NCBI GenBank assembly: GCA_963835555.1
Contig: CAWIGC010000018.1
Coordinates: 62,001-126,000 of the forward strand
Length of the DNA stretch: 64,000 nucleotides
Origin: Sulfopaludibacter sp963835555
Lineage (GTDB): Bacteria; Acidobacteriota; Terriglobia; Bryobacterales; Bryobacteraceae
Direction of reading: 5' to 3'
Shown piece by piece: positions 42,657-52,011 of the stretch. The notes below the pieces were generated by a model. That model had not been told where the DNA came from, did no database searches, and saw nothing but the letters and a program-made list of their open reading frames with translations. The position numbers and the translations under genes are program-made. Position 1 is the stretch's first letter; the number at the start of each line of letters is the position of its first letter.

Positions 42657-43196
42657 CTAAGAGGTGCCCAGATACAGTACGTGTACATAGGTTCCCAGGC
42701 GCTCGTTGTAAGCCAGATAGTAACCGTCGTGGTCCGGGTCCGCATAGAGCACAATCGGGTCGGAATTCCACTGCCAGTCACCGCAATACGTCACGTCCGG
42801 ACCGGCAACCGAGAAATAAAAGCCGTTGAACCAGAAACGGCCCGCGTTGCCGCCGGCCAGCTTGAAAACATGACTCGGTCCAAAGCCCGCTGTAAAACGA
42901 CCGTGCTCCCAGGGATGATCCACGTGAAATCGCGCGTCGTTCTTGCCGGTATCGTGCCCCACCCACGTCTTGCCGTCCACGTGCGGCGCTTCGGGATGCC
43001 CGTCCCGGTCGGCAAAATGGGTTTGAGCGGGTGGTTTTGCGGGCGCCTTCTTCACCGGGGCGGGACCGCGGCTTGGAGGCTTGCTCGGCTTGAATTCGTG
43101 AGACGCTGGAGCGCTCTCCCTGCTGAACTGCGCCAAGCCAGGGGCGCCAAGGGTCAGAATAAGGGCCGTCGCAAGACAAGCGACTGAGGTCTTCAT
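42657..43196 (-). CDS. secreted hypothetical protein
   Basis: This 179-aa protein has a signal peptide (MKTSVACLATALILTLGAPG). A proline/lysine-rich linker follows (SKPPSRGPAPVKKAPAKPPA), then a histidine- and aromatic-rich domain with HVDGKTWVGHDTGKNDARFH, VDHPWEHGRFTAGFG and RFWFNGFYFSVAGPDVTYCG and a C-terminal DPDHDGYYLAYNERLG. I have no named family; similar linker-plus-WxxGxF proteins are common in Acidobacteria. TAGAAT lies five bases before the ATG. Confidence 0.6.
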   Translation of the reverse strand: MKTSVACLATALILTLGAPGLAQFSRESAPASHEFKPSKPPSRGPAPVKKAPAKPPAQTHFADRDGHPEAPHVDGKTWVGHDTGKNDARFHVDHPWEHGRFTAGFGPSHVFKLAGGNAGRFWFNGFYFSVAGPDVTYCGDWQWNSDPIVLYADPDHDGYYLAYNERLGTYVHVLYLGTS

Positions 43197-43221
43197 ACCC
43201 TATTCTAATCAGACGCCTGCC

Positions 43222-45054
43222 TTACCACGCCAGCGCCGTCGCCGTAGTGCGCGGATCGGCCGCCGCGCTTACCGTGCCGGTATCCGCTTCCACCGTGATG
43301 GCGGCACTGTCGTTCATGGACCACGGCCCGCGCATCGTCACCTTGTGCCCGCGATCCGCCAGCGCGGCGCGCACCGTATCGGGAATCCGATTCTCCAGCG
43401 ACAAGTCTCCTGGATACATGGTGTGCGGAAATGGCGAAGCCGGGAAACTGCGCGTGGCCCAGCGCGGCGCTTCGATCGCCTGTTGCGCGTTCATGCCGAA
43501 ATCCACCATGTTCAACAGCGTCTGGATGGTGCGCATGCACTGATCGTCCGCGCCGGGGCTGCCGGTCGCCAGGTACGGCTGGCCATCCTTCATCGCCAGC
43601 GTGCCTTGCAGCGTGCTGCGCGGGCGCTTGCCCGGCTCCAGCGCGTTGGCGTGACCGGGCGCCAGGGAATAATAATCGCCCCGGCAATTGAACAGGAATC
43701 CCAGGTCCCCCACCACGATCTTGGTGCCGAACGCGCTGTGCAGGCTGGGCGTAAATGAAATCAGGTTGCGCTCTTTGTCTACCGCGCAGATGTAACTGGT
43801 GTCCCCATTGTGGTCGGCATTGCCGCGCACATCCACGTCGCGCGGCCGTTCCACGTGCTTGTAGCCCGCCCCCGCATACCGCGTCACATTCCCCGGACGG
43901 AACTCCAGCGACGCTTTGGCCGCATCGATCAGCTTGCGGCGCTCGGCGGCATATTCTTTCGACAGCAGGCCGCTATACGGAATCTCGATGAAATCCGTAT
44001 CGCCCAGGTAATATTCGCGGTCGGCCATCGCCAGCTTCATCGCTTCCACACAGGTGTGGATATAGTCCGCCGAATTCTGTCCCATCGCCTTCAGGTCGTA
44101 GCCTTCCAGAATGTTCAGCGCGAACAGTTCCGCCGGACCCTGGCTGCTGGAAGCGTTCTTGTACACCGTATATCCGCGATACGTGGTCGATACCGGCTCC
44201 TCCACCTTGGCGGTGTACGCGGCAAAATCCTCATAGCGGAACAGGCCCCCGTTCTCCTCGGAGAATTTGGCCATCTCGTGCGCGATGTCGCCTTTGTAGA
44301 ACCGGTCGCGCGCCGCCTGCAGGCCCGCGAGGCGTCCGCCGGTGGCCTGCTTTTCGGCCTCCACCAAACGCCGCAGCGTGCGCGCCAGGTCGGGATTCTT
44401 CCAGACCTGCCCGTCCCGCCAGGCCTTGCCATCGGGCGGCGCGTACAGTTTCATGCTGGTAGGGTACTTCTTCAACGTGGGGGCATTGAACAGCGTCCCC
44501 ATGGGGATGCCCCGCTCGGCCAGTTCGATGGCGGGCGCCAGCAGTTCGCCGAACGTTCTGGTGCCCCATCGCGAGAGCATGATGTACCACGCATCCACGG
44601 CGCCCGGTACCGTCCCGGAAAGCAGCGAATCGTTGACCGGAATCTTGCCGCCCTGATTCTTCTTGTACCAGTCGATGGTAGCCAGCTTGGGCGCGGTACC
44701 TTCGGCATTCAGGGAGAAGACCTTTTTCGCGCGGGCATCGTAAATCAACAGCGTCGCGTCACTGCCCACGCCGTTGAGGTGTGGCTGCACCAGCCCCAGA
44801 ACGGCCTGCCCGGCCACGATGGCGTCGAAGGCATTGCCGCCCGAACGCATCACGTGCTCCGCGGTGAGGGTGGGAAGCGGCGCCATGGACGACGCGGCGT
44901 ATTCGGTGCCCCGCACCAGTTGCTTCATGGTTTGCGCCGCAACTCGCGGCGGCTCGCCATCGGCCGCCGGTCCCGTACCCGCCGCGTTGCGGCGTTGCGT
45001 TTGCGCACTCGCTGCCGTGGCGGCGGCAAGCTGGAGAAGGGCTCTTCGCTTCAT
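43222..45054 (-). CDS. gamma-glutamyltransferase family protein
   Basis: This 610-aa exported Ntn hydrolase has a Tat-like leader (MKRRALLQLAAATAASAQ). The conserved start of the mature protein is STLTAEHVM-like (MAPLPTLTAEHVMRSGGNAF). The self-cleavage and catalytic threonine lies in HNGDTSYICAVDKERN (about residue 418), followed by GTKIVVGDLGFLFNCRG and the GSPGADDQCMRTIQTLLNMV region. It would cleave gamma-glutamyl bonds such as glutathione in the periplasm; some relatives are cephalosporin acylases or peptidases. A second, diverged GGT is at 54995. Confidence 0.88.
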   Translation of the reverse strand: MKRRALLQLAAATAASAQTQRRNAAGTGPAADGEPPRVAAQTMKQLVRGTEYAASSMAPLPTLTAEHVMRSGGNAFDAIVAGQAVLGLVQPHLNGVGSDATLLIYDARAKKVFSLNAEGTAPKLATIDWYKKNQGGKIPVNDSLLSGTVPGAVDAWYIMLSRWGTRTFGELLAPAIELAERGIPMGTLFNAPTLKKYPTSMKLYAPPDGKAWRDGQVWKNPDLARTLRRLVEAEKQATGGRLAGLQAARDRFYKGDIAHEMAKFSEENGGLFRYEDFAAYTAKVEEPVSTTYRGYTVYKNASSSQGPAELFALNILEGYDLKAMGQNSADYIHTCVEAMKLAMADREYYLGDTDFIEIPYSGLLSKEYAAERRKLIDAAKASLEFRPGNVTRYAGAGYKHVERPRDVDVRGNADHNGDTSYICAVDKERNLISFTPSLHSAFGTKIVVGDLGFLFNCRGDYYSLAPGHANALEPGKRPRSTLQGTLAMKDGQPYLATGSPGADDQCMRTIQTLLNMVDFGMNAQQAIEAPRWATRSFPASPFPHTMYPGDLSLENRIPDTVRAALADRGHKVTMRGPWSMNDSAAITVEADTGTVSAAADPRTTATALAW

Positions 45055-45110
45055 GAACCGTACGTTATCAGAAACAACCGCGGTCCGCGAGTCCAGACAC
45101 CCTACCCGCC

Positions 45111-46457
45111 CTACTTCCCCCGCGTCAGGCCCAGCGCCCGGATCCGCTTATGCAGATTGGTGCGCTCCATACCCAGCGCCCGGGCAGCTCCGGAGACATT
45201 CCAGTTGGTCTCTTCCAGCGCGCGCAGAATGTGCTCGCGCTCGGCCGATTCGCGCGCTTCCTGAATCGTGCTCTTAGGGCCCGATTCGCGCTGCACGCGG
45301 ATTTCCACCGGCACCGATTCGCGCGTCAGCCGCTCGCCCTGCGTCAGAATCGCCATCCGCTCCACCACGTTACGCAGTTCGCGGGCATTGCCCGGCCAGC
45401 CATAGCTTTCCATCATGGGAAACACCGCGTCGTCCAGCTTCTTCGGCTTGAAGTTGTTGCGCGAGCAGAAATCGTCCAGGAAATATTCGGCCAGCAGGCG
45501 GATGTCGTGCGGGCGTTCGCGCAGTGCCGGCACGCGAATGGGCACCACGCTCAGGCGATAGTACAGATCCTCGCGGAATTTATCCTGCGTGACCATGCCG
45601 CTCAGATCGCGATTGGTGGCCGAGACCACGCGCACGGCGACGCGGATGATCTGCTCGCCGCCCACCCGGTGGAATTCGCCTTCCTGCAGCACGCGCAGCA
45701 GTTTCGCCTGCGACGCTCCGTGCAAGTCGCCCACCTCGTCCAGAAAGATCGTCCCGCCATCGGCCAGTTCGAATTTGCCGCGGCGCGCGCTGGTGGCCCC
45801 GGTGAACGATCCCTTCTCGTGGCCGAAAAGTTCGGTCTCGATCAGCTCCGTCGGAATCGCCGCGCAATTCACCTTCACGAACGGACCGGATGCAAACGGG
45901 CTGGAGTTGTGGATGTGCGCCGCCAGCAGTTCCTTGCCGGTGCCCGATTCGCCGATCAGCAGCACGCGCGCGTCGCTGCGCGCCGCCATGGACGCCTGCT
46001 CCACGGCCCGCACCCACGCCGCGCTGGCGCCGATCATCCGCGGCGCCGTGCCCACCATCTCGCGCAGCCGCTCGTTCTCCAGCCGCAGCGTGGAATGCTC
46101 CATGGCGTGCTTGAGGGCCAGCAGGACGCGGTCGCGGCTGAGCGGCTTCTCCAGAAAATCGAACGCTCCGGCGCGCGTGGCCTCCACCGCGTCGGCAATC
46201 GTGCCGTGCCCGGAAATCATGATGGCCGGCGCGGGCCCCCCGTTCTGCTTCACCACCTTCAGCAGGTCGATGCCGTTGCCGTCCGGCAGTTTCATGTCGA
46301 ACAGATAGGCGTCGGCGCGCCCCGCGTCCGGATGCCGGCCGAATTCGGCCACGCTCCGGCAGACGTTTACACCGTACCCTTCCCGTTCCAGAATCATGCG
46401 TAGCGAACGGCCGATATTCTCTTCATCATCCACGATCAGAACTCGTTTGGAAGCCAT
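45111..46457 (-). CDS. sigma-54-dependent response regulator, NtrX/NtrC type
   Basis: This 448-aa regulator has a receiver domain with phospho-acceptor D54 (YLFDMKLPDG) and an AAA+ domain with Walker A GESGTGKE (about 168-175). The sigma-54 contact loop is GSFTGA, a variant of GAFTGA with Ser in second position. Walker B is GGTIFLDEVGDL, and a C-terminal Fis-type helix-turn-helix follows (NWNVSGAARALGMERTNLHK). It overlaps the upstream sensor kinase gene by 32 bases. Length and layout suit NtrX, although nitrogen-related control is not shown. Confidence 0.9.
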   Translation of the reverse strand: MASKRVLIVDDEENIGRSLRMILEREGYGVNVCRSVAEFGRHPDAGRADAYLFDMKLPDGNGIDLLKVVKQNGGPAPAIMISGHGTIADAVEATRAGAFDFLEKPLSRDRVLLALKHAMEHSTLRLENERLREMVGTAPRMIGASAAWVRAVEQASMAARSDARVLLIGESGTGKELLAAHIHNSSPFASGPFVKVNCAAIPTELIETELFGHEKGSFTGATSARRGKFELADGGTIFLDEVGDLHGASQAKLLRVLQEGEFHRVGGEQIIRVAVRVVSATNRDLSGMVTQDKFREDLYYRLSVVPIRVPALRERPHDIRLLAEYFLDDFCSRNNFKPKKLDDAVFPMMESYGWPGNARELRNVVERMAILTQGERLTRESVPVEIRVQRESGPKSTIQEARESAEREHILRALEETNWNVSGAARALGMERTNLHKRIRALGLTRGK

Positions 46458-47838
46458 TGGTTGCCACGGGCAGTAGCACACGGAAGCCGGCGCCGCCCAG
46501 TTCTCCTTTCACCAGTACAATGTCCCCGCCCGACAGCAGCGCGCTCTTCCGCGCGATGGAAAGCCCCAACCCCATGCCCCGCTTCTTGAATGAAATGGTC
46601 GGCTGGAAAAGCGACGAGCGCGCCTGCTCGCTCAGCCCCGGCCCGGAATCGTGCACTTCTATGGCGATACGCCCGTTCGCCGACGCCGTCACCCCCAGGA
46701 TGTGCCCGCCCTGTCCGGCGGCTTCGGCCGCGTTCTCCAGCAGGTTCGTCAGAATGCCCTTCAGAAGATCCTGGTCCGCCAGCGCCTGCGGCGCTTCGTC
46801 CTGCAGGCGGCAATCGTAAGCCACTTCGGGATGGGCCATCTTCAGAAACGAAATGCGCTCCTGCAACACCGAATTGACGTCCACCGGCGCCTTCTCCACC
46901 GGAGGTTCCGTCGCGAACTGCGAAAACGCCCGGATGCGCTTCTCCAGCGTCTCGATTTCATCCACCACAATCTGCGTGGCCTGCGTCATGAAGCCGCGGT
47001 CGGCATCGTCGTACCGCGCCATCATCTCTTCCACTGTCAGCCGGATCGGAGTGAGGGAGTTCTTGACCTCATGCGCCATCTTGCGCGCCAGCGTCTGCCA
47101 ACTGGCAAGCTGGCGCAGATAAACCAGGCGCTCGGTGCTTTCCTGCAGGCGGCCGGCCATGTCGTTGAATGCCTGAATGGCATGGCCGATTTCGTCGTCG
47201 CGCCCTTCCTGCACGCGCGCGTTCAAATCGCCGCCGGCCAGGTTGCTCAAGCCCGCCGTGAGGCGCTGGATGGGCCGGCTGATGCGATGCGCCAGGTAAA
47301 CCAGCAGCAGCAGGGCGCCCACCCAAAACAGGGCGGCGGCCAGAATGTACGCCAGCTTGAGCCCGCGCCGCAGGTCGTAAAAACGGGCGTGATCCACTAC
47401 TGCGCGGGCATCGGAAATCTCGCGGGAGAACTGCTCGGTGGCCACTCCCAGGCTGGCGGAGTACGACCAGATTTCGTCACCGTGACGTACCAGGTACTCC
47501 ACTTGGTCGCCCCCCAGGCCCGCGTGGATGAAGCGCTCCGGCTCGGGCGCCGCGGCGAAATCCCGAATCGCTTGCGGCCACGAAGCGCGCTCCTTGGGCA
47601 GGAACTTGTGCGGCGTCACTTCGCCGGCCCCCGCGCGCCGCTCCAGGTCGGCACAGGCCCGCTGGAAAAATTCGCGCATCAGCGGTCGGACTGACTTCGA
47701 AAATGCGTCCAGTTTATCGATGGCGGAAAAATTGACGCTCTGCTCCAGCAGCGACGTGGTTACCCACACAGTGGCCCCGAGCGGTACCAGCGTGGCCGCC
47801 AGAAATACCAGGATGAGCCTGTTGCGGAGCCGGTTCAC
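46426..47838 (-). CDS. sensor histidine kinase, NtrY-like
   Basis: This 470-aa kinase has membrane helices at about 7-29 and 163-184 flanking a periplasmic sensor region. HAMP is at about 185-238. The phospho-acceptor H256 lies in ARKMAHEVKNSLTPI, the NtrY-like H-box, and the ATP-binding domain has NLLENAAEAAGQGG, DSGPGLSE and GMGLGLSIARKS. No PAS domain separates HAMP and H-box, unlike classical NtrY. It pairs with the overlapping downstream response regulator and overlaps the DUF4390-like gene by four bases. Confidence 0.9.
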   Translation of the reverse strand: MNRLRNRLILVFLAATLVPLGATVWVTTSLLEQSVNFSAIDKLDAFSKSVRPLMREFFQRACADLERRAGAGEVTPHKFLPKERASWPQAIRDFAAAPEPERFIHAGLGGDQVEYLVRHGDEIWSYSASLGVATEQFSREISDARAVVDHARFYDLRRGLKLAYILAAALFWVGALLLLVYLAHRISRPIQRLTAGLSNLAGGDLNARVQEGRDDEIGHAIQAFNDMAGRLQESTERLVYLRQLASWQTLARKMAHEVKNSLTPIRLTVEEMMARYDDADRGFMTQATQIVVDEIETLEKRIRAFSQFATEPPVEKAPVDVNSVLQERISFLKMAHPEVAYDCRLQDEAPQALADQDLLKGILTNLLENAAEAAGQGGHILGVTASANGRIAIEVHDSGPGLSEQARSSLFQPTISFKKRGMGLGLSIARKSALLSGGDIVLVKGELGGAGFRVLLPVATNGFQTSSDRG

Positions 47839-48470
47839 CCGTTTCGCGGCCCCCGGCCCGGCGTACGGACCAGGTCTGCCAGGCGCAAGGGACCGGCCTC
47901 CAGGCTGAACGGCGGATCGTCGGCCCCGGGCCTCTTTCCCAACCGCATCACGAATTCAGCCAGACTGAGCCCCGGCCCCGCCACCACCCCGGATAGATCC
48001 CTCGTGTCGGCCGTGTGCATGTACAATTTGAGCCAGAAGCGGCGGTCCGGAGCCAGATCCGAAGCGCTGATCGCCAGGTTTTCCAGGCACCACGCTTCGG
48101 CCTTGGGAGCCGAAAGATTGCCGGCCTTGCGCGGTGCGGTGGTCAGCATGGCAACGGAAAACTTATCGACGTCCCACACGTCATAGCTGATGGCAAATTT
48201 GTCAACGTTCGCCAGGCGGAACGGCCGCTGAAAGGCTCCGTCGTCATACAGCCCGAGTTGTGCCAGGTACACCACGGTAGCGCCGTCCTTGAGGCGCTGC
48301 AAGGGTTTGCCCGTCAGGAAATGCGCATTCGGAGCCGCCATCCGGAGCGTGTCTCCGTCATAGAGTACACTCGGTTTTTCTTCCCCGCGCGCCGAAGACA
48401 GAGTTAACGAGAGACCGGCCATAAGCCAGCGTCTCCGGCTAATCAATGTCATCCGCGCAACTGGCGCCAT
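47835..48470 (-). CDS. DUF4390-like exported protein
   Basis: This protein of up to 211 aa (205 if starting at ATG 48452) has an RRRWLMAG twin-arginine-like leader and a beta-rich mature domain (LKDGATVVYLAQLGLYDDGA, VDKFAISYDVWDVDKFSVAM, FWLKLYMHTADTRDLSGVV). The pattern and the place directly upstream of an NtrY-NtrX pair fit DUF4390, which precedes ntrYX in Betaproteobacteria. The family assignment is by eye and by context. The ATG at 48470 directly follows the stop of the Omp85-like gene, so translation is coupled. It may feed an envelope signal to the kinase. Confidence 0.5.
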   Translation of the reverse strand: MAPVARMTLISRRRWLMAGLSLTLSSARGEEKPSVLYDGDTLRMAAPNAHFLTGKPLQRLKDGATVVYLAQLGLYDDGAFQRPFRLANVDKFAISYDVWDVDKFSVAMLTTAPRKAGNLSAPKAEAWCLENLAISASDLAPDRRFWLKLYMHTADTRDLSGVVAGPGLSLAEFVMRLGKRPGADDPPFSLEAGPLRLADLVRTPGRGPRNG

Positions 48471-49751
48471 TCAATAAAGTAAACCCATCAGGAACATCGG
48501 TTCTACATGGCCGCCCCGTAACGGAAATGCCACCGCCAGGGAGAGAATGGAGGCTCGCAGCCCCACTCCCACGGAATGTCGAATCGGAGCCGCCTGGCCT
48601 TCATCCCAAATCGCACCGGTATCGTAGAAAGCCAGAAAACGGCCGTATCTATAATCGACGGAATTCGAAACCACCCGGTTTCCACCGATTGGATCGACTT
48701 CGTACTTGTCCCAACCGCGCAGATAGGTGTTTGTACCTAGTACGAAGCGGTCATCCAGCGGAGCCCGGCCATCGACCAGCCCTCCCCAGAACTCGTCGGT
48801 CAGCGAGTGTTTCCCGTGCTGAATATGGTACCGGACGCGTACGCTGTGTCGCGCGTACGAAAAATCGCTCGCCAGCGTTCGGGCGGCGACGCGCATACCA
48901 TAGCTGGCGTCCACATCCTGCTGATTTTCGACGCCCTCCAGTTGCCTATGATAGCGCAGCGTGGTGAACAGGGCATTGGCGGCTTCCATCGGCACACCCG
49001 GAAGTTCGCTCTCGAACTGTTCGATGCTGGCTCCCAGCTCCAGGCTCAACGGTTTGGCTAAGGTAATGGTGAAGGCAGGCTGGAAGTTCTGCCGGCTGCG
49101 GTAGGCGTCGGAAGTCACCCGGCTGCCGCCCTGAAGCTCATCCAGCGTCGCGGCGTTCCACATGTCGTGATAGCTCTCGAACTGAAACCGGAAAGCCAGC
49201 CGGTCCGAGCCCACACGCCTGTTTTCGTAACTGGCGATGATGCCGGCATTGCGTTCGTCCAGCGTATCGCCGTTGCTGACCAGACCGAACAGGAAGTAGT
49301 TCTGCTGCACATTGAAGCCGGCTTCTCCCGTGCCGCTCCAACCGTACCGGGAGTTGTAACTGAATTGAGTTACATCCAGATCCACACCGCCGCGGGCGGG
49401 CGTGACCTCAAATTCCACCCGCACATGTTCAAAGGTGTCGCTGCGCAGCAGGCGGTGCGTGACGGCGCGGGCGGAAAGCTCGCGTTTAATACGCTGGGCC
49501 AGCAAATCCAGCACCCCCGGGTTCAACTTGTGCCCAATCAAATCCGCCAGATCGGCCTTGAGTTTGCCGCTGAGTTTTTGCGTCTGTTCCGCCTGGTCGA
49601 CGTGGTTTTCCAGGAAGGTGGTCTTCCAGTCTTTACCGAAAATGCTGACGGCGTCCACGGTATACCGGGTGTTCACATTGGCATCGGAATCCTGTGTTCC
49701 CCCGAAGAGCAGGCCGCCAAAAACCAGGCAGCCGAGCCAGACGTATTTCAT
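48471..49751 (-). CDS. Omp85/BamA-like outer membrane protein
   Basis: This protein of about 426 aa has a signal peptide (MKYVWLGCLVFGGLLFGGTQ). One POTRA-like domain follows (about residues 30-130, YTVDAVSIFGKDWKTTFLEN; LDLLAQRIKRELSARAVTHR). A 16-strand-type beta-barrel region carries FVLGTNTYLRGWDKYEVDPI and ends in an aromatic residue after HVEPMFLMGLLY. The RGWDKY segment corresponds to the conserved (V/I)RGF/Y-like loop of Omp85 barrels, here RGW. A single POTRA suggests a TamA- or patatin-type offshoot rather than BamA itself. It is in one run with the DUF4390-like and ntrYX-like genes, pointing to envelope stress sensing. Confidence 0.7.
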   Translation of the reverse strand: MKYVWLGCLVFGGLLFGGTQDSDANVNTRYTVDAVSIFGKDWKTTFLENHVDQAEQTQKLSGKLKADLADLIGHKLNPGVLDLLAQRIKRELSARAVTHRLLRSDTFEHVRVEFEVTPARGGVDLDVTQFSYNSRYGWSGTGEAGFNVQQNYFLFGLVSNGDTLDERNAGIIASYENRRVGSDRLAFRFQFESYHDMWNAATLDELQGGSRVTSDAYRSRQNFQPAFTITLAKPLSLELGASIEQFESELPGVPMEAANALFTTLRYHRQLEGVENQQDVDASYGMRVAARTLASDFSYARHSVRVRYHIQHGKHSLTDEFWGGLVDGRAPLDDRFVLGTNTYLRGWDKYEVDPIGGNRVVSNSVDYRYGRFLAFYDTGAIWDEGQAAPIRHSVGVGLRASILSLAVAFPLRGGHVEPMFLMGLLY

Positions 49752-49893
49752 GCCGCGCTGAAAAGCACGTGTGACACCACGTACAACCTGTTGAAAGTAT
49801 GGAGGATTCTTGGAAGCTGGATGTGACTTCGCTTCACAGGTGTGGAGAGGGTGTGAAAACGGTCCCACCGTACGTGGGCTGCCGCGGCCCGTC

Positions 49894-50295
49894 CTACAGG
49901 ACTTTTGCCAGTTCGGTTGCGAACGCGCTGCGCGGCGTCTGGTCCCGGTCTCTTCCGCTTCGTTTCTTGCGGTCCGGACGCTGTTGGGGGCGAGTTGCAT
50001 TGGGTGCTGCTGCCTGTTGCGGGCCGCGCGGTGCATCCTTCCCTTTGGGAGGCTGCGCCGGATTGGCGCGCAGTAAGCGGTCTTCTAGTGGTGCGCGGTC
50101 GAAGCGGCGGATAATTGCCTGCATTTCGTCGCTGGTCGGTGCTTCGACAAAAGCGAAGCCTTTGGATTCTTGCGTTTCGTGATTGCGGATCACCTTCACT
50201 GCGTCGGCCACGAGGTCTTCAGCGGCCAGCCATTGCTTGATGTCATCAGCGGTGACCCATGTGGGGAGGTTGCCAAGAAATACGGTAAAGCTCAT
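49894..50295 (-). CDS. RRM-domain RNA-binding protein
   Basis: This 133-aa protein has a single RNA recognition motif: RNP2 in TVFLGNL (residues 4-10) and RNP1 in KGFAFVEA (45-52). A disordered basic tail rich in Pro, Gln, Arg and Lys follows (RPQQRPDRKKRSGRDRDQTP). Such small RRM proteins in bacteria are thought to act as RNA chaperones, often cold-induced. The GGAG ribosome binding site and the ATG are separated by a perfect 6-bp-stem hairpin at 50298-50313, which may be an autoregulatory site. Confidence 0.88.
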   Translation of the reverse strand: MSFTVFLGNLPTWVTADDIKQWLAAEDLVADAVKVIRNHETQESKGFAFVEAPTSDEMQAIIRRFDRAPLEDRLLRANPAQPPKGKDAPRGPQQAAAPNATRPQQRPDRKKRSGRDRDQTPRSAFATELAKVL

Positions 50296-50297
50296 TC

Positions 50298-50313
50298 AGT
50301 TGATTCTTCAACT
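50298..50313 (-). promoter_or_regulatory. hairpin between Shine-Dalgarno and ATG of the RRM gene
   Basis: AGTTGA-AGAA-TCAACT forms a perfect stem of six pairs with a tetraloop. It starts inside the GGAG (50312-50315) and ends two bases before the ATG (50295). Folding would change access to the ribosome binding site, and the protein made is itself an RNA-binding protein. Confidence 0.45.
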
Positions 50314-50367
50314 CCGTTGGTTGGATTTGGGCACTTCAAGGGGAGGATTCCGATCTGCCAACTAGAT

Positions 50368-50395
50368 AGTATCAGACAGGCCATCCGGATTGCAA
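50368..50395 (-). promoter_or_regulatory. possible promoter of the RRM gene
   Basis: TTGCAA (50390-50395) and GATACT (50368-50373) are 16 bases apart on the minus strand, each matching consensus at four of six positions. The leader would be about 66 bases. Confidence 0.4.
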
Positions 50396-50497
50396 ACAGT
50401 TGATTTGAAGAGCCGATATTTATTGGATGCGCCGGTGCGAAAACGGTTTCCTCCCCCCGGAAGTGCCGCGGAAGAGTACAATCAACCAGAATAAGCC

Positions 50498-52011
50498 ATG
50501 GTTTCCCCGCTCACTCCGCTGGATTTTCTGGCTCGCAGCGCCTCCGTCTACCGCGAGCGCGTCGCCATTGTGCAGGAGAATCGCCGCTTCACCTATGGTG
50601 AGTTTGGCGAGCGCGCCCATCGCCTGGCGGCGGCTTTGCAAGCCCTGGGCATAGGTGCGGGAGACCGCGTCGCAGTGCTGGCGTTCAACGGCGTGATGCC
50701 GCTCGAAGCCCACTTCGGACCCATGCTGATCGGCGCCGTACTGGTGATTTTGAACCTGCGCCTGGCAGCCCCGGAACTGGCCTGGATTCTGAAGCACTGC
50801 GGCGCCAAAGTGTTGCTGGTAGACCCGGAACTCCGCTGTCTCGCCCCCTGCGATCCGGACCTGCAAATCATCGACGATTACGAAGCCTTCCTGGCGGGCG
50901 CGCCGGACACCCCCATACTCCCGCCCGTGGCGGACGAGAACAGCCTGATCGCCATCAACTACACCAGCGGCACCACCGGCTTTCCCAAAGGCGTCATGTT
51001 CACCCATCGCGGCGCGTGGGTAAATGCCATGGGCGAACTGACCGAACACGGTCTGGACGCCCGCAGCGTCTACCTGTGGACCCTCCCCATGTTTCACTGC
51101 AACGGCTGGTGCTTCACCTGGGCCGTGACGGCAGCGGGCGCGCGTCACATTTGCCTGCCCCGGCCCGATCCGGCGGAATCCGTCCGGCTGATCGAAGCCG
51201 AAGGGGTCACGCACCTCTGCGGCGCTCCGGTGGTGGTGGCCTCGCTGGCACAATATTGCGCCGACCGCGGTATCCGTTTTTCCACGGCCCTTGCGCATCG
51301 TCACGGCCGGCGCGCCGCCCACTCCCGCGGTGATCCGCGCGGCGGAGGAGACCGGCGCCGAACTCTCCCACACCTACGGGCTCACCGAAACCTACGGGCC
51401 TCATACCATTTGCCTGCCCAAGCCCGAGTGGCGCGCCCTGACCGCCGAACAGCGGGCCCAGGTCAAAGCGCGCCAGGGAGTCGCCTACCTGGTGGCCGGC
51501 ACGGATCTGCGCGTGGTGGATGCCGGCATGCAGCGACGTTCCGCGCGATGCCGCCACCATGGGCGAGGTGCTGATGCGCGGCAACAACGTGATGCTGGGC
51601 TACTACGACAATCCTCAGGCCACCGCCGAAGCCTTCGAGGGCGGCTGGTTCCACTCCGGCGACCTGGCCGTGGTCCATCCCGATGGCTACATCGAACTGC
51701 GCGACCGTAAGAAGGACATCGTAATCTCGGGCGGCGAGAACATTTCGTCCATCGAAGTGGAAAAGGTATTGGCCGACCATCCGGCCGTGGCCGAGGTGGC
51801 CATCGTGGCGGCGCCGGATGCAAAATGGGGAGAGGTGCCCAGAGCGTACGTCGGCCTCAAAACCGGAGCAACCGCCACCGCCGCGGAACTGGTAGCATGG
51901 TGCCGCGCCCGGCTGGCGCATTTCAAATGCCCGCGGGATGTGGTGTTCGGGCCCTTGCCGCGCACCGCCACGGGCAAAATCCGGAAAAACGAATTGCGGG
52001 CTCGCACATGA
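50498..52011 (+). CDS. acyl-CoA synthetase (AMP-forming, two frameshifts)
   Basis: Removing one extra base near 51283-51285 and one near 51529-51531 gives 503 aa. The ANL-superfamily motifs are all present: the P-loop YTSGTTGFPKGVMFTHRG, HTYGLTETYGPHTIC, GYYDNPQATAEAFEGGWFHS then GDLAVVHPDGYIELRDRKKD, and the C-terminal lysine in PRTATGKIRKNELR. It would activate a fatty or aryl acid to its CoA ester; medium- to long-chain specificity is guessed from overall similarity. Its stop overlaps the start of the downstream crotonase (ATGA), so the two act in sequence. Confidence 0.85.
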
